Shown here piece by piece: positions 1 through 6,014 of a stretch of DNA of 6,215 nucleotides. Below the pieces are notes generated by a model, which was not told the origin of the DNA, ran no database searches, and worked only from the letters and a program-made list of their open reading frames with translations. Origin of the DNA: Thermotoga sp. (GTDB taxonomy: Bacteria; Thermotogota; Thermotogae; B3-G13); NCBI GenBank assembly GCA_003641555.1, contig QNAT01000081.1, positions 1 to 6,215 of the forward strand, in the 5' to 3' direction. Position 1 is the first letter of the stretch; each line of letters starts with the position of its first letter. A program made the position numbers and the translations under genes.

Positions 1-35
1 ATGAAAGAACAGGTGCTCAACGTGGAGTAGAGTTT

Positions 36-53
36 CATCACAGAGATACAGAG
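36..53. repeat. Degenerate copy of a CACAGAG-type repeat unit
   Basis: The string CATCACAGAGATACAGAG matches one arm of the palindrome at 5444-5490 (read on the minus strand) at 15 of 18 positions. It lies in the short noncoding leader before the oxidoreductase gene. Only a single arm is visible, with no inverted partner nearby, so it may be an eroded copy or the edge of an element that starts outside the window. Chance similarity cannot be excluded for so short a match. Confidence 0.4.
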
Positions 54-66
54 TGCACAAAATACT

Positions 67-1068
67 TTGAAAAGGAGTTTTTTCGGCATAAGAAAAATTC
101 GAGTTGGGATAATTGGAATGGGTTTTATTGGTGAAGTACACATGAAAAATCTCATGAAAGACGAGAGAGTAGATCTAATTGGTGTAATGGAAGCCAATAA
201 TGACCGTGCAAGATATGTAACGAATAAATTCAATGTTAAGCGCTTTCTTACATTAGAAGAGATGAGAAATTCAGGCATAGAGGCTGTTTATATAACAACA
301 CCAAATAGGACGCACTTTGAACTCGCATCTCAGGCTGTGAAGCAAGGTTTTCATGTGTTTTGCGAAAAACCTATGACGATCAGTCTTTCCGATGCAAAAA
401 CTCTTCGGCAATATGTTCTGGGAAAAAAAGTGAAATTCCAGGTTGGACACAACAGAATTTTTGCTTATGTCTATAAATACGCAAAACATGCCATTGACAC
501 AAGGGAAATCATTCCATATTCTTTCCAGGTCAAGATGAACCGTGGAGAATTGTTAAACCCTCCCTGGGTCTCTGATAAGAATATTACAGGTGGTTTTTTA
601 TTTGAGAGTACCCTACATCTCTTTTATATAGTGGAATATTTTTTTGGAAAGATAAAAGAGATGCATGTATTCGCAAAGAAAAGTATCTACGACGATTTCG
701 ATGATTGGGCTTTCGTTATAAAAACCTCTTCCGAAATTATAGGTACATTTGTCTCAAGTGCTCATACGGGTTGGATGGTTCCTTTTGAAAGGGTAGAGAT
801 ATACGGGAAGCATATGATGATCTCGAATGATGAAATGGAAAGGCTCTCCTTCAATCGAGGGTTAGAAGCAGAAACGGAAATTCATGATTACAGTAAAATG
901 CCATTTGAAAAGAAATGGGGCTATGTTGAAGAGGATCGTTCTTTTATAACATCAATACTTGAGAACAAACAACCTTTTGTAACTGTATCGGATGGTCTAA
1001 GAGCAGTTGAAATCGTAGATGCATGTTACAAAGCAGCAAGAGAAAATGAACCAGTTGTAAAGTTTTAA
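67..1068 (+). CDS. Gfo/Idh/MocA-family NAD(P)-dependent oxidoreductase
   Basis: Probable cytoplasmic dehydrogenase that oxidises or reduces a sugar, cyclitol or related polyol. The N-terminal Rossmann fold has the dinucleotide loop GIIGMGFIG (residues 14-22), then TPN (78-80) and the family hallmark EKP (100-102), whose Lys101 is the likely catalytic lysine. The C-terminal domain carries GGxxxE...H (Gly175-Gly176, Glu180, His184). In inositol dehydrogenase the Glu180 position is Asp, so this is a conservative variant; His184 matches the catalytic His. The length of 333 residues is normal for the family. The start is uncertain: TTG at 67 is the only conventional in-frame start, but it has no ribosome binding site and lies before the strong AAAAGGAG at 70-77. 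That site is spaced for ATA at 88, which would give a more family-like N-terminus beginning MRKIRVGIIG. The isomerase gene follows 26 nt after the stop, so the two are probably co-transcribed. The family is secure; the substrate is unknown. Confidence 0.9.
   Translation: MKRSFFGIRKIRVGIIGMGFIGEVHMKNLMKDERVDLIGVMEANNDRARYVTNKFNVKRFLTLEEMRNSGIEAVYITTPNRTHFELASQAVKQGFHVFCEKPMTISLSDAKTLRQYVLGKKVKFQVGHNRIFAYVYKYAKHAIDTREIIPYSFQVKMNRGELLNPPWVSDKNITGGFLFESTLHLFYIVEYFFGKIKEMHVFAKKSIYDDFDDWAFVIKTSSEIIGTFVSSAHTGWMVPFERVEIYGKHMMISNDEMERLSFNRGLEAETEIHDYSKMPFEKKWGYVEEDRSFITSILENKQPFVTVSDGLRAVEIVDACYKAARENEPVVKF
70..77 (+). promoter_or_regulatory. Shine-Dalgarno site without a canonical start codon
   Basis: AAAAGGAG is the only good ribosome binding site before the oxidoreductase gene. 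The next 10 nt lead to ATA at 88-90, in frame and immediately before the conserved N-terminus. No ATG, GTG or TTG occurs at a usable distance downstream. This implies an ATA start, a mutated start, or a sequencing error. Confidence 0.6.
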
Positions 1069-1081
1069 ATAATAATGATGT

Positions 1082-1086
1082 GGAGG
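1082..1086 (+). promoter_or_regulatory. Shine-Dalgarno site that fixes the isomerase start
   Basis: GGAGG lies 8 nt before ATG at 1095. A possible upstream GTG start at 1080 overlaps this site and would add MEGRK before the conserved start, so ATG 1095 is preferred. Confidence 0.8.
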
Positions 1087-1094
1087 GAAGAAAG

Positions 1095-1901
1095 ATGTTA
1101 CTGGGATTCAACGGTGCAACAGCCATGAAAAAGCCTCTTATCTCCGACATCGAATCTGCATCAAAAGCTGGTTTTGATGTTTTAGAGATCTGGAAATCAA
1201 AGCTCTTCGAGCTCATGAAGGAACGAAATCTTTCTCAAATCAAGCGGCTTTTCAGTACCTGTAATATCTTTCCTTACAGTATAAACTCGATTGAACAGGC
1301 AACTTTTTCTAAAGATTACAAAGAAAAACTCAACGAATGCAAAACACTTTGTGGTATAGCCTCAGACCTTGGGGTAAAGGTTATCATAATCGTTCCTGGT
1401 CTCATAGATGAATCCTTGCCATCCGTGGAGATAAAAAAAGAAAGTGTGAGGGTTCTTAAGGAATTTGGAAAAGTAGCACTGAAAAGAGGGATAAAACTCT
1501 CGTTTGAATTCCTCGCTTTCTCGTATTGCTCTGTCAATAAGCTGAATGATGCCATTGAAATAGTTGAATCAACAGATTTAGATAACATCGGTATAACGGT
1601 GGATTCTTTTCATCTATTCGTTGGTAATTCCAACATAGAAGATATAAGACGTTTGGATAGGAAGAAATTATACATCGTGCATATCAATGATATACCAAAG
1701 ATCGAGAATAGAAAACCAGAAGATAGTGATAGGATAATGCCTGGCGATGGAGTATTGCCTTTAAAATCATTGTTAAGTGAGCTCAAATCCATAGGTTATA
1801 ATGGAGTAATATCCATAGAATTATTTAATCCTGTGTATTGGGAGTGGGATGAAAACGAACTTGCCACAATAGCCTATGAAAAGGTGAAATCTATATTTTG
1901 A
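1095..1901 (+). CDS. Sugar-phosphate isomerase/epimerase-like TIM barrel protein
   Basis: A 268-residue protein of the xylose isomerase-like TIM barrel superfamily (AP endonuclease 2 / IolE / hexulose epimerase type). The barrel strands end in residues expected of the divalent metal site: Glu138 in SFEFL, Asp170 and His173 in VDSFH, His196 in VHIND, and Glu242 in SIELF. Arg213 and the GDG at 217-219 match the conserved segment before the last strands. All these landmarks are intact, so the enzyme is probably active. Members of this fold isomerise or epimerise keto-sugars or dehydrate inosose. Pairing with a Gfo/Idh/MocA oxidoreductase 26 nt upstream suggests they act in series on one sugar or cyclitol, with the dehydrogenase making a keto intermediate. 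The start is ATG 1095, after GGAGG at 1082-1086. Family assignment is firm; the exact reaction is not determined. Confidence 0.88.
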   Translation: MLLGFNGATAMKKPLISDIESASKAGFDVLEIWKSKLFELMKERNLSQIKRLFSTCNIFPYSINSIEQATFSKDYKEKLNECKTLCGIASDLGVKVIIIVPGLIDESLPSVEIKKESVRVLKEFGKVALKRGIKLSFEFLAFSYCSVNKLNDAIEIVESTDLDNIGITVDSFHLFVGNSNIEDIRRLDRKKLYIVHINDIPKIENRKPEDSDRIMPGDGVLPLKSLLSELKSIGYNGVISIELFNPVYWEWDENELATIAYEKVKSIF

Positions 1902-1911
1902 TTTAATCAAA
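1897..1911. other. Small perfect palindrome over the isomerase stop codon
   Basis: TTTGATTTAATCAAA is a perfect 7+1+7 inverted repeat that includes the TGA stop. Eight bases further on lies a second small inverted repeat, CCTTCC and GGAAGG (1920-1925 and 1932-1937), with a 6-nt loop. Neither is followed by a T run, so they do not look like an intrinsic terminator. The AT-rich palindrome has the size of a regulator site, but this is speculative. The gap to the next gene (1902-1972) shows no convincing promoter. Confidence 0.3.
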
Positions 1912-1972
1912 GGTCAATGCCTTCCAAACGAGGAAGGAAAATGAAATTGCACAGAAAGGAGGGAAAAGGGAA

Positions 1973-2581
1973 ATGCGAAAAGTAGTTTTGATACTTTTAT
2001 TCACAGTGTTATTCATGTCCACCTTGACTTTTGCAGATAACGCAGCGACCCCTACCACAGCAACTCCTACTGCAGTAACTCCGGTTGTGGCAACTCCCAC
2101 TGCAGTAACCGAAATACCTACGATCACTGTTGCTTCTACCACTATACTGTCGTACATAGAAAAGAAGATAAAATTACAAAAGGAACTCTCTGCGCTCGAC
2201 ATCCAGATCCAGCAGCTGTTCTCGAAGCAATTCGAGGAACTTACGAACATTTCTAAGGGGTATACTAAATTGAACAACGAGCTTGGGTTGTTAAAAGAGA
2301 ACTACACGAAATCGTTTAATAATTTGAAAACGAGCTTCGATACGCTGAGTAAGAACACTACCAAATCTATGAATACCTTGAATGCGAAGTTAGAGGCATT
2401 AGATAAGAATTATTCAGAGTCAATCCAGGGACTGAAGTCTGATTACTCCGATCTTTCTGCAAAGGTCGATTCTCTCGATTCCGCTATTAAAGAGACAAAT
2501 TCTAATCTCTTTCTCTATGTTGCAATAGGTACGGGAGCAGCAATTGTGGTTTCACTATTACTCAAATTCTTGATATCCTAA
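1973..2581 (+). CDS. Unrecognised exported coiled-coil protein with C-terminal membrane anchor
   Basis: I do not recognise this 202-residue protein. Residues 1-21 form a typical signal peptide (Arg-Lys, a hydrophobic core, then a likely cleavage after TFA). Residues 22-55 are a Thr/Pro/Ala/Val-rich linker with repeated ATPTAVT. Residues 56-178 are predicted by eye to be almost wholly helical, rich in Lys, Glu, Asn, Ser and Leu. Within this, residues 110-163 form three 18-residue units sharing a TKS/SES position and a leucine four to five residues later. Residues 179-201 are a strongly hydrophobic membrane helix ending in KFLIS. After signal cleavage the protein would be anchored by its C-terminus with the coiled coil on the outer side; if the signal is not cleaved it would span the membrane twice. 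AAAGGAGG at 1955-1962 stands 10 nt before the ATG. It lies 71 nt after the isomerase gene and may be read from the same transcript or its own promoter. A structural envelope role is possible but not shown. Confidence 0.75.
   Translation: MRKVVLILLFTVLFMSTLTFADNAATPTTATPTAVTPVVATPTAVTEIPTITVASTTILSYIEKKIKLQKELSALDIQIQQLFSKQFEELTNISKGYTKLNNELGLLKENYTKSFNNLKTSFDTLSKNTTKSMNTLNAKLEALDKNYSESIQGLKSDYSDLSAKVDSLDSAIKETNSNLFLYVAIGTGAAIVVSLLLKFLIS
2060..2109 (+). repeat. 30-bp tandem repeat in the Thr/Pro-rich linker
   Basis: A 20-base block beginning GCAACTCC at 2060-2079 recurs at 2090-2109 with one difference (T to C), giving a 30-bp period. It encodes ATPTAVT twice, at residues 30-36 and 40-46. A partial earlier unit (ATPTT, residues 25-29) precedes it. 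The near identity at DNA level points to recent duplication or conversion and to a linker whose length could vary. Confidence 0.75.
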
Positions 2582-2587
2582 CAATCA

Positions 2588-2630
2588 TTCCGTAGGAGTT
2601 TAGTGCACCACGCACTATGCTCCTACGGAA
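2588..2630. terminator. Long palindrome between convergent genes, possible bidirectional terminator
   Basis: TTCCGTAGGAG (2588-2598) pairs perfectly with CTCCTACGGAA (2620-2630), and the inner TAGTGC (2601-2606) pairs with GCACTA (2612-2617) around a 5-nt loop. On the plus strand the junction is a G-U pair and a U-U mismatch, so the stem is nearly continuous over 19 positions. The palindrome starts 6 nt after the stop of the exported coiled-coil gene and covers the last four codons and stop of the clp gene, which converges on it. No T run follows on either strand, so it is not a classical intrinsic terminator. It could terminate by stem strength, act with Rho, protect mRNA 3' ends, or be a small dispersed palindromic repeat. 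Confidence 0.55.
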
Positions 2631-5014
2631 ATATGAATCTCTTCATTTTCAACTGTTATCGTTACATTATCTCCTTCTTTTATTTCATCTCTTAGCAGCA
2701 TTTCTGCTATTCTATTCTCCACTTCTCGAGTAATCACACGCTTCAAGGGACGAGCTCCATAGACATCACTGTAACCATCCCGTGCAAGCTGCTCTCGTGC
2801 TTCCTCTGTTATACTCAATTCGATATCTTTTTCTTTTAATCTTTCTTTTATATCTCTCATTAGCACATCTACGATCTGTTTCATGTCTTCTGTGCTCAGA
2901 GGATTGAACAAGATAACGCTATCTATCCTGTTAAGGAATTCTGGCCTGAAGTGTTGCTTTAATTCTTCTTGAATTACATCGTAATTAGCGTCTCCTTTGT
3001 TTTCCGCTAAGAGTTTCGACCCCAAATTACTCGTCATTATCACAACCGTATTACGAAAATCAACGATATTTCCCTTTCCATCTGTAAGCCTTCCCTCATC
3101 GATCAGTTGTAATAAGATGTTGAATACATCCTGATGTGCTTTTTCTATTTCATCCAGAAGGACCACAGAAAATGGTTTACGCCTGACTGCTTCTGTCAAT
3201 TGTCCGCCTTCTTCATAGCCAACATATCCTGGAGGTGCCCCAACCAATCTTGAAACGTTGAATCTCTCCATATACTCGGACATATCTATTCTGATCAAGG
3301 CGTCCTCTGTGTTAAACAGTTCTCGAGCCAACGCTTTAGCCAATTCAGTTTTTCCAACTCCGGTGGGTCCCAAAAAGAGGAAAACTCCGATCGGCCTCTT
3401 AGGGTCTTTCATACCTGCCATCGCTCTACGTACACTATCCGCAACATCTTTTACTGCATGCTCCTGATCGATGAACTTAGCATGTATTCTCTTCTCCAGA
3501 TCGAGTAATCTTTCTTTTTCAGAAATGAGCAATCTTCTGGCAGGAATACCCGTCCATTTCTCCAGGACATCTGCTACATCTTCATCATCAACTGTATCGT
3601 GTTTCGGATGTTCTTGCTGCCACTTTGCATAAGCAGTATCAAATTTCTGCTTCAATCTCTCATATTCTACCTTTAATTCAGCAGCAGTTTTATAATCTTC
3701 ATTTTTTGCTGCTTCGTTTATCTTTTCATTCAATTCTCTCTTGCGTTTTTCCATATTGTAAAGTTCATCTGGTATGAACATGTTTTCCATTCTGATTCGA
3801 GAAGCCGCTTCATCTATGAGATCTATTGCCTTATCTGGCAGAAATCTATTTTGAATATAGCGTTTGGATAACCTGGCTGCCGCTTTTAAAGCGTTATCGC
3901 TGATCTTAACCTTATGAAATTCCTCATATCTGGAACGTAAACCCTTGAGGATCTCTATGGTCTCTTCAACAGAAGGTTCGTTTACCAACACAGGTTGAAA
4001 TCGACGTTCGAGTGCCTTGTCCTTTTCTATGTGTTTGCGGTATTCATCAACGGTAGTAGCACCTATACATTGCAACGTTCCACGTGCGAGTTCTGGTTTC
4101 AATATGTTGGAGGCATCTATACCCCCTTCTGCAGCGCCTGCTCCAACCACGGTATGAAGTTCATCTATGAAGAGTATGATTTCACCAGAACGCTTCTTAA
4201 TGGAATCTATAACTCCTTTCAACCTCTCTTCGAATTCTCCTCTAAATTTACTGCCAGCTACTATACGGGGAAGATCAAGGGCAAGTACTTTCTTCTTCTT
4301 AAAATCCTCTGGAACTTTTCCATCCATGATCCTCTGTGCTAAGCCATCTACTATTGCCGTTTTACCAACACCAGGATCCCCTATGAGGACAGGATTATTC
4401 TTCGTCTTTCTGTTCAATATCTGAACGACTCTTATTACCTCATTTTCTCTACCTATGACAGGGTCCATCTTTCCTTCTTTTGCAAGTTGTGTGAGATCGG
4501 TTGTATATTTCTTGAGTAGTTCTACGTTTTCTTCTTCTCCACCAAATTTAGATGATGTTCTGAGTTTCTTCACCGTTATATAAACCTTTTCAGGATCAAC
4601 ACCATATTTTTTTAATAATCTTGCTGCTATACTTTCTTCTTCCTTAGTCAGGGCTATCAATATGTGTTCTGTTCCGATATAATTGTCTGCCATTCTCTTG
4701 GCTTCTCTTTTCGCCACATCGAAGACGTGTTTCACCTGAGGCGTTATGTATATCTGTTTAACAGATCGATTCGGATCAGAATGTGATGTCTCATAACCAT
4801 ATTCTCTAATGAATCTTTCTGTTTCTTCTTTTAATTTTTCTGTATCCACTTTCAATTCTTTTAATATCTCCTTGATCATACCTTCCTCTTCTTCCAGAAG
4901 GCTGAGTAGAATATGTTCAGTTCTGAGTTGATTCTGCTTGTATCGCATCAATACATTTTGGGCATCGAAAAGTGCGTCTCTCGCCTTTTCGGTGAATTCG
5001 TCCCAATTTATCAT
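2615..5014 (-). CDS. clpC: ClpC-like Hsp100 AAA+ ATPase lacking the ClpP-docking loop
   Basis: A 799-residue hexameric unfoldase of the Clp/Hsp100 family. The N domain has two Clp-N repeats (about 4-72 and 85-148). The first AAA domain has Walker A GDPGVGKT (212-219), pore loop KFRG (256-259, Phe instead of the usual Tyr), Walker B LFIDE (281-285) and arginine fingers Arg337-Arg338. A short middle domain of UVR type (about 425-460) is the ClpC form, not the long ClpB form. The second AAA domain has Walker A GPTGVGKT (549-556), pore loop GYVG (596-599), Walker B VVLLDE (617-622), NRID (695-698) and sensor 2 GARPLKR (753-759). All ATPase residues are intact. Between TSNLGS (661-666) and the FRPEF at 689-693 the spacer is short and has no VGF/LGF-like tripeptide, so ClpP docking is doubtful. 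The ATG overlaps the hspR stop (ATGA) and has AAGGAG at 5025-5030, 10 nt upstream. Position in an hspR operon suggests heat-inducible refolding or disaggregation. It could be annotated clpB by context; the domain layout favours ClpC. Confidence 0.93.
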   Translation of the reverse strand: MINWDEFTEKARDALFDAQNVLMRYKQNQLRTEHILLSLLEEEEGMIKEILKELKVDTEKLKEETERFIREYGYETSHSDPNRSVKQIYITPQVKHVFDVAKREAKRMADNYIGTEHILIALTKEEESIAARLLKKYGVDPEKVYITVKKLRTSSKFGGEEENVELLKKYTTDLTQLAKEGKMDPVIGRENEVIRVVQILNRKTKNNPVLIGDPGVGKTAIVDGLAQRIMDGKVPEDFKKKKVLALDLPRIVAGSKFRGEFEERLKGVIDSIKKRSGEIILFIDELHTVVGAGAAEGGIDASNILKPELARGTLQCIGATTVDEYRKHIEKDKALERRFQPVLVNEPSVEETIEILKGLRSRYEEFHKVKISDNALKAAARLSKRYIQNRFLPDKAIDLIDEAASRIRMENMFIPDELYNMEKRKRELNEKINEAAKNEDYKTAAELKVEYERLKQKFDTAYAKWQQEHPKHDTVDDEDVADVLEKWTGIPARRLLISEKERLLDLEKRIHAKFIDQEHAVKDVADSVRRAMAGMKDPKRPIGVFLFLGPTGVGKTELAKALARELFNTEDALIRIDMSEYMERFNVSRLVGAPPGYVGYEEGGQLTEAVRRKPFSVVLLDEIEKAHQDVFNILLQLIDEGRLTDGKGNIVDFRNTVVIMTSNLGSKLLAENKGDANYDVIQEELKQHFRPEFLNRIDSVILFNPLSTEDMKQIVDVLMRDIKERLKEKDIELSITEEAREQLARDGYSDVYGARPLKRVITREVENRIAEMLLRDEIKEGDNVTITVENEEIHISVGA

Positions 5015-5418
5015 TTTTTATCATCTCCTTCGCTCGAATTTGAACCATATTTCATCTTAAAAAAATAGATATCCAGTGTTCTTTTAACATATGTTTCTGG
5101 TAAAGGAGGTAAGAGTTCTTTTATTCTTTCTCTAAAGCGCTTATTTTCACTTTCAAGTATAGATACTCTGCTGTTAAGTTCCTCAAGTTCTTTCTTCAAC
5201 GATAACACAAGCTCTATTCCAGATAAGCTCACCCCATTATCTGAAAGTTCCTTAATATATTTAAGATGTTCAATATTTCTTATACTATACAGCCTTTGGT
5301 TTCCTCTACGGTATGGTTCCACAAAACCATGTCGTTCGTAGAGTCGCAAAGTTTGGGGATGCATGCCGAGTATGCGAGCAGCAACACTAATGGGATACAA
5401 AGGCATATTTTCATCCAT
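5011..5418 (-). CDS. hspR: HspR-type MerR-family heat shock repressor
   Basis: A 135-residue DNA-binding repressor. Residues 8-45 form a winged helix-turn-helix of MerR type with the HspR signature ISVAARILGMHPQTLRLYE, followed by a wing containing RRGNQRLYS. Residues 72-102 are a leucine- and glutamate-rich coiled coil for dimerisation, and a charged tail follows. There are no cysteines for metal sensing, as in HspR and unlike classical MerR. In actinobacteria HspR binds HAIR elements (CTTGAGT-N7-ACTCAAG) upstream of dnaK and clpB, with DnaK as co-repressor; a similar feedback loop is inferred here. Start chosen as ATG 5416-5418 because AAAGGAGG (5427-5434) lies 8 nt upstream. A GTG at 5425-5427 overlaps that site and is unlikely. 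The gene is downstream of hsp20 by 113 nt and overlaps clp by 4 nt. No HAIR-like site is visible in the window. Confidence 0.93.
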   Translation of the reverse strand: MDENMPLYPISVAARILGMHPQTLRLYERHGFVEPYRRGNQRLYSIRNIEHLKYIKELSDNGVSLSGIELVLSLKKELEELNSRVSILESENKRFRERIKELLPPLPETYVKRTLDIYFFKMKYGSNSSEGDDKK

Positions 5419-5426
5419 CGTCCCCA

Positions 5427-5434
5427 CCTCCTTT
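5427..5434 (-). promoter_or_regulatory. hspR: Shine-Dalgarno site that fixes the hspR start
   Basis: AAAGGAGG on the minus strand stands 8 nt before ATG 5416-5418. The in-frame GTG three codons earlier overlaps the site itself and so cannot be served by it. Confidence 0.8.
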
Positions 5435-5443
5435 ATCCTTCTT

Positions 5444-5490
5444 CACCACAGAGACACGGAAAAATGATTTTTCTCTGTGCCTCTGTGGTG
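5444..5490. repeat. Long imperfect palindrome of CACAGAG units
   Basis: On the minus strand the arm beginning CACCACAGAGGCAC pairs with the far arm ending GTGTCTCTGTGGTG. The pairing is interrupted by one G-U pair, one A-C mismatch and a 2-nt bulge, and AAAAAT/ATTTTT closes a very tight apex around 5466. The arms are built from the direct unit (CAC)CACAGAG followed by CACAGAG or CACGGA. It lies between hsp20 and hspR inside the operon and is not followed by a T run toward hspR. Its position suggests an mRNA processing or attenuation element or an inserted small palindromic repeat. A related single arm occurs at 36-53. Confidence 0.8.
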
Positions 5491-5501
5491 AGTATTGCTG
5501 G

Positions 5502-5525
5502 GGCTGGCGGCATTCGCCGCCAGCC
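5502..5525. repeat. Perfect GC-rich 10-bp palindrome with 4-nt loop
   Basis: GGCTGGCGGC (5502-5511) and GCCGCCAGCC (5516-5525) are exact inverted repeats around ATTC. The stem is much richer in GC than the surrounding genes. It begins 6 nt after the hsp20 stop codon in transcription order. No T run follows on the minus strand, so it is not a full intrinsic terminator, but a stem this stable could pause RNA polymerase or protect the dnaK-hsp20 mRNA 3' end and lower expression of hspR-clp. Confidence 0.8.
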
Positions 5526-5531
5526 TTCCAA

Positions 5532-5978
5532 CTACCTTACTTCGACGTCTATTGCTTTCTCTTCTTCTTTCTTTGGAATAGATACTTCAAGTACACCGTT
5601 TTCGAAGGTTGCAGAAACCTTAGATTTGTCTACGTAGTCTGGTAGTACGAAAGATCTGTAAAATTTGCCGTAATACCGCTCTGACACATGATAGTTTCTC
5701 TTCTTTTCCTCTTTTTCGGATTTTTTCTCACCATTTATCTCGAGGTTATTTCCTTTGACTTTAACGCTTACATCTTTCTTAGTTAAACCTGGTAGATCTA
5801 CTTTTACAACGAGTGCGTTTTCGGTTTCATAGACATCCGTCATTGGTATGAATTCTTCGACTCTCACAACTTCTCTTGGATATAACCTCGAGAATCTACC
5901 CAATACACTTTCCATCTCCTTTCTGAAATCCTCAAATGGATCCCAGATGTTTTTCTCTTTCCAGAGTTCAAGTGCCAT
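5532..5978 (-). CDS. Small heat shock protein, Hsp20/alpha-crystallin family
   Basis: A 148-residue ATP-independent holdase that binds unfolding proteins and passes them to DnaK and Clp chaperones. The N-terminal arm (1-42) has the usual WDPFEDFRKEME stretch. The alpha-crystallin domain (about 43-138) contains DVYETENALVVKVDLPG (48-64), the basic-acidic loop around 84-95, SERYYGKFYRSFVLP (99-113) and the hallmark ATFENGVLEVSIPK (123-136). The tail has IDV (143-145), matching the IxI/V motif that joins dimers into oligomers. Length and motifs are complete. AAAAGGAGGG (5985-5994) lies 6 nt before the ATG. The gene is 36 nt downstream of dnaK and is surely in the same transcript. Heat control through HspR is inferred from the neighbour. 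Confidence 0.95.
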   Translation of the reverse strand: MALELWKEKNIWDPFEDFRKEMESVLGRFSRLYPREVVRVEEFIPMTDVYETENALVVKVDLPGLTKKDVSVKVKGNNLEINGEKKSEKEEKKRNYHVSERYYGKFYRSFVLPDYVDKSKVSATFENGVLEVSIPKKEEEKAIDVEVR

Positions 5979-6014
5979 ACAAATCCCTCCTTTTGTTAGA
6001 TTTTATGTAAAGCA

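Noticed and set aside
1..30. Short open frame MKEQVLNVE ending in TAG as the tail of an upstream gene
   Set aside because: Frame 3 is also open across this stretch, nine residues match nothing I recognise, and the window edge hides the rest. It could be real but cannot be supported.
1861..1897. TTGCCA and TATATT as a promoter for the exported-protein gene
   Set aside because: The spacing is about 25 nt, far from the 16-18 nt needed.
1941..1985. Possible 14-codon leader peptide (ATG to TAG) overlapping the start of the exported-protein gene
   Set aside because: Its ribosome binding site would be only about 3 nt from the ATG, and the codons consist mostly of the downstream Shine-Dalgarno region.
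3995..4424. Two overlapping plus-strand open frames opposite the first ATPase domain of the Clp gene
   Set aside because: They are mirror frames of a highly conserved coding region, with no plausible start context or family resemblance.
4511..4517. CTTGAGT, an HspR HAIR half site
   Set aside because: It lies inside the clp coding region and the matching ACTCAAG is not present 7 nt away.
5444..5525. Intrinsic terminator after hsp20
   Set aside because: Both hairpins lack a following T run on the minus strand, and hspR with its own ribosome binding site follows in the same direction, so full termination is not supported.
5266..5637. Plus-strand 123-codon open frame across hspR, the intergenic palindromes and hsp20
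   Set aside because: It is antisense to two clearly identified genes and crosses the repeat region; the sequence shows no protein-like pattern of its own.
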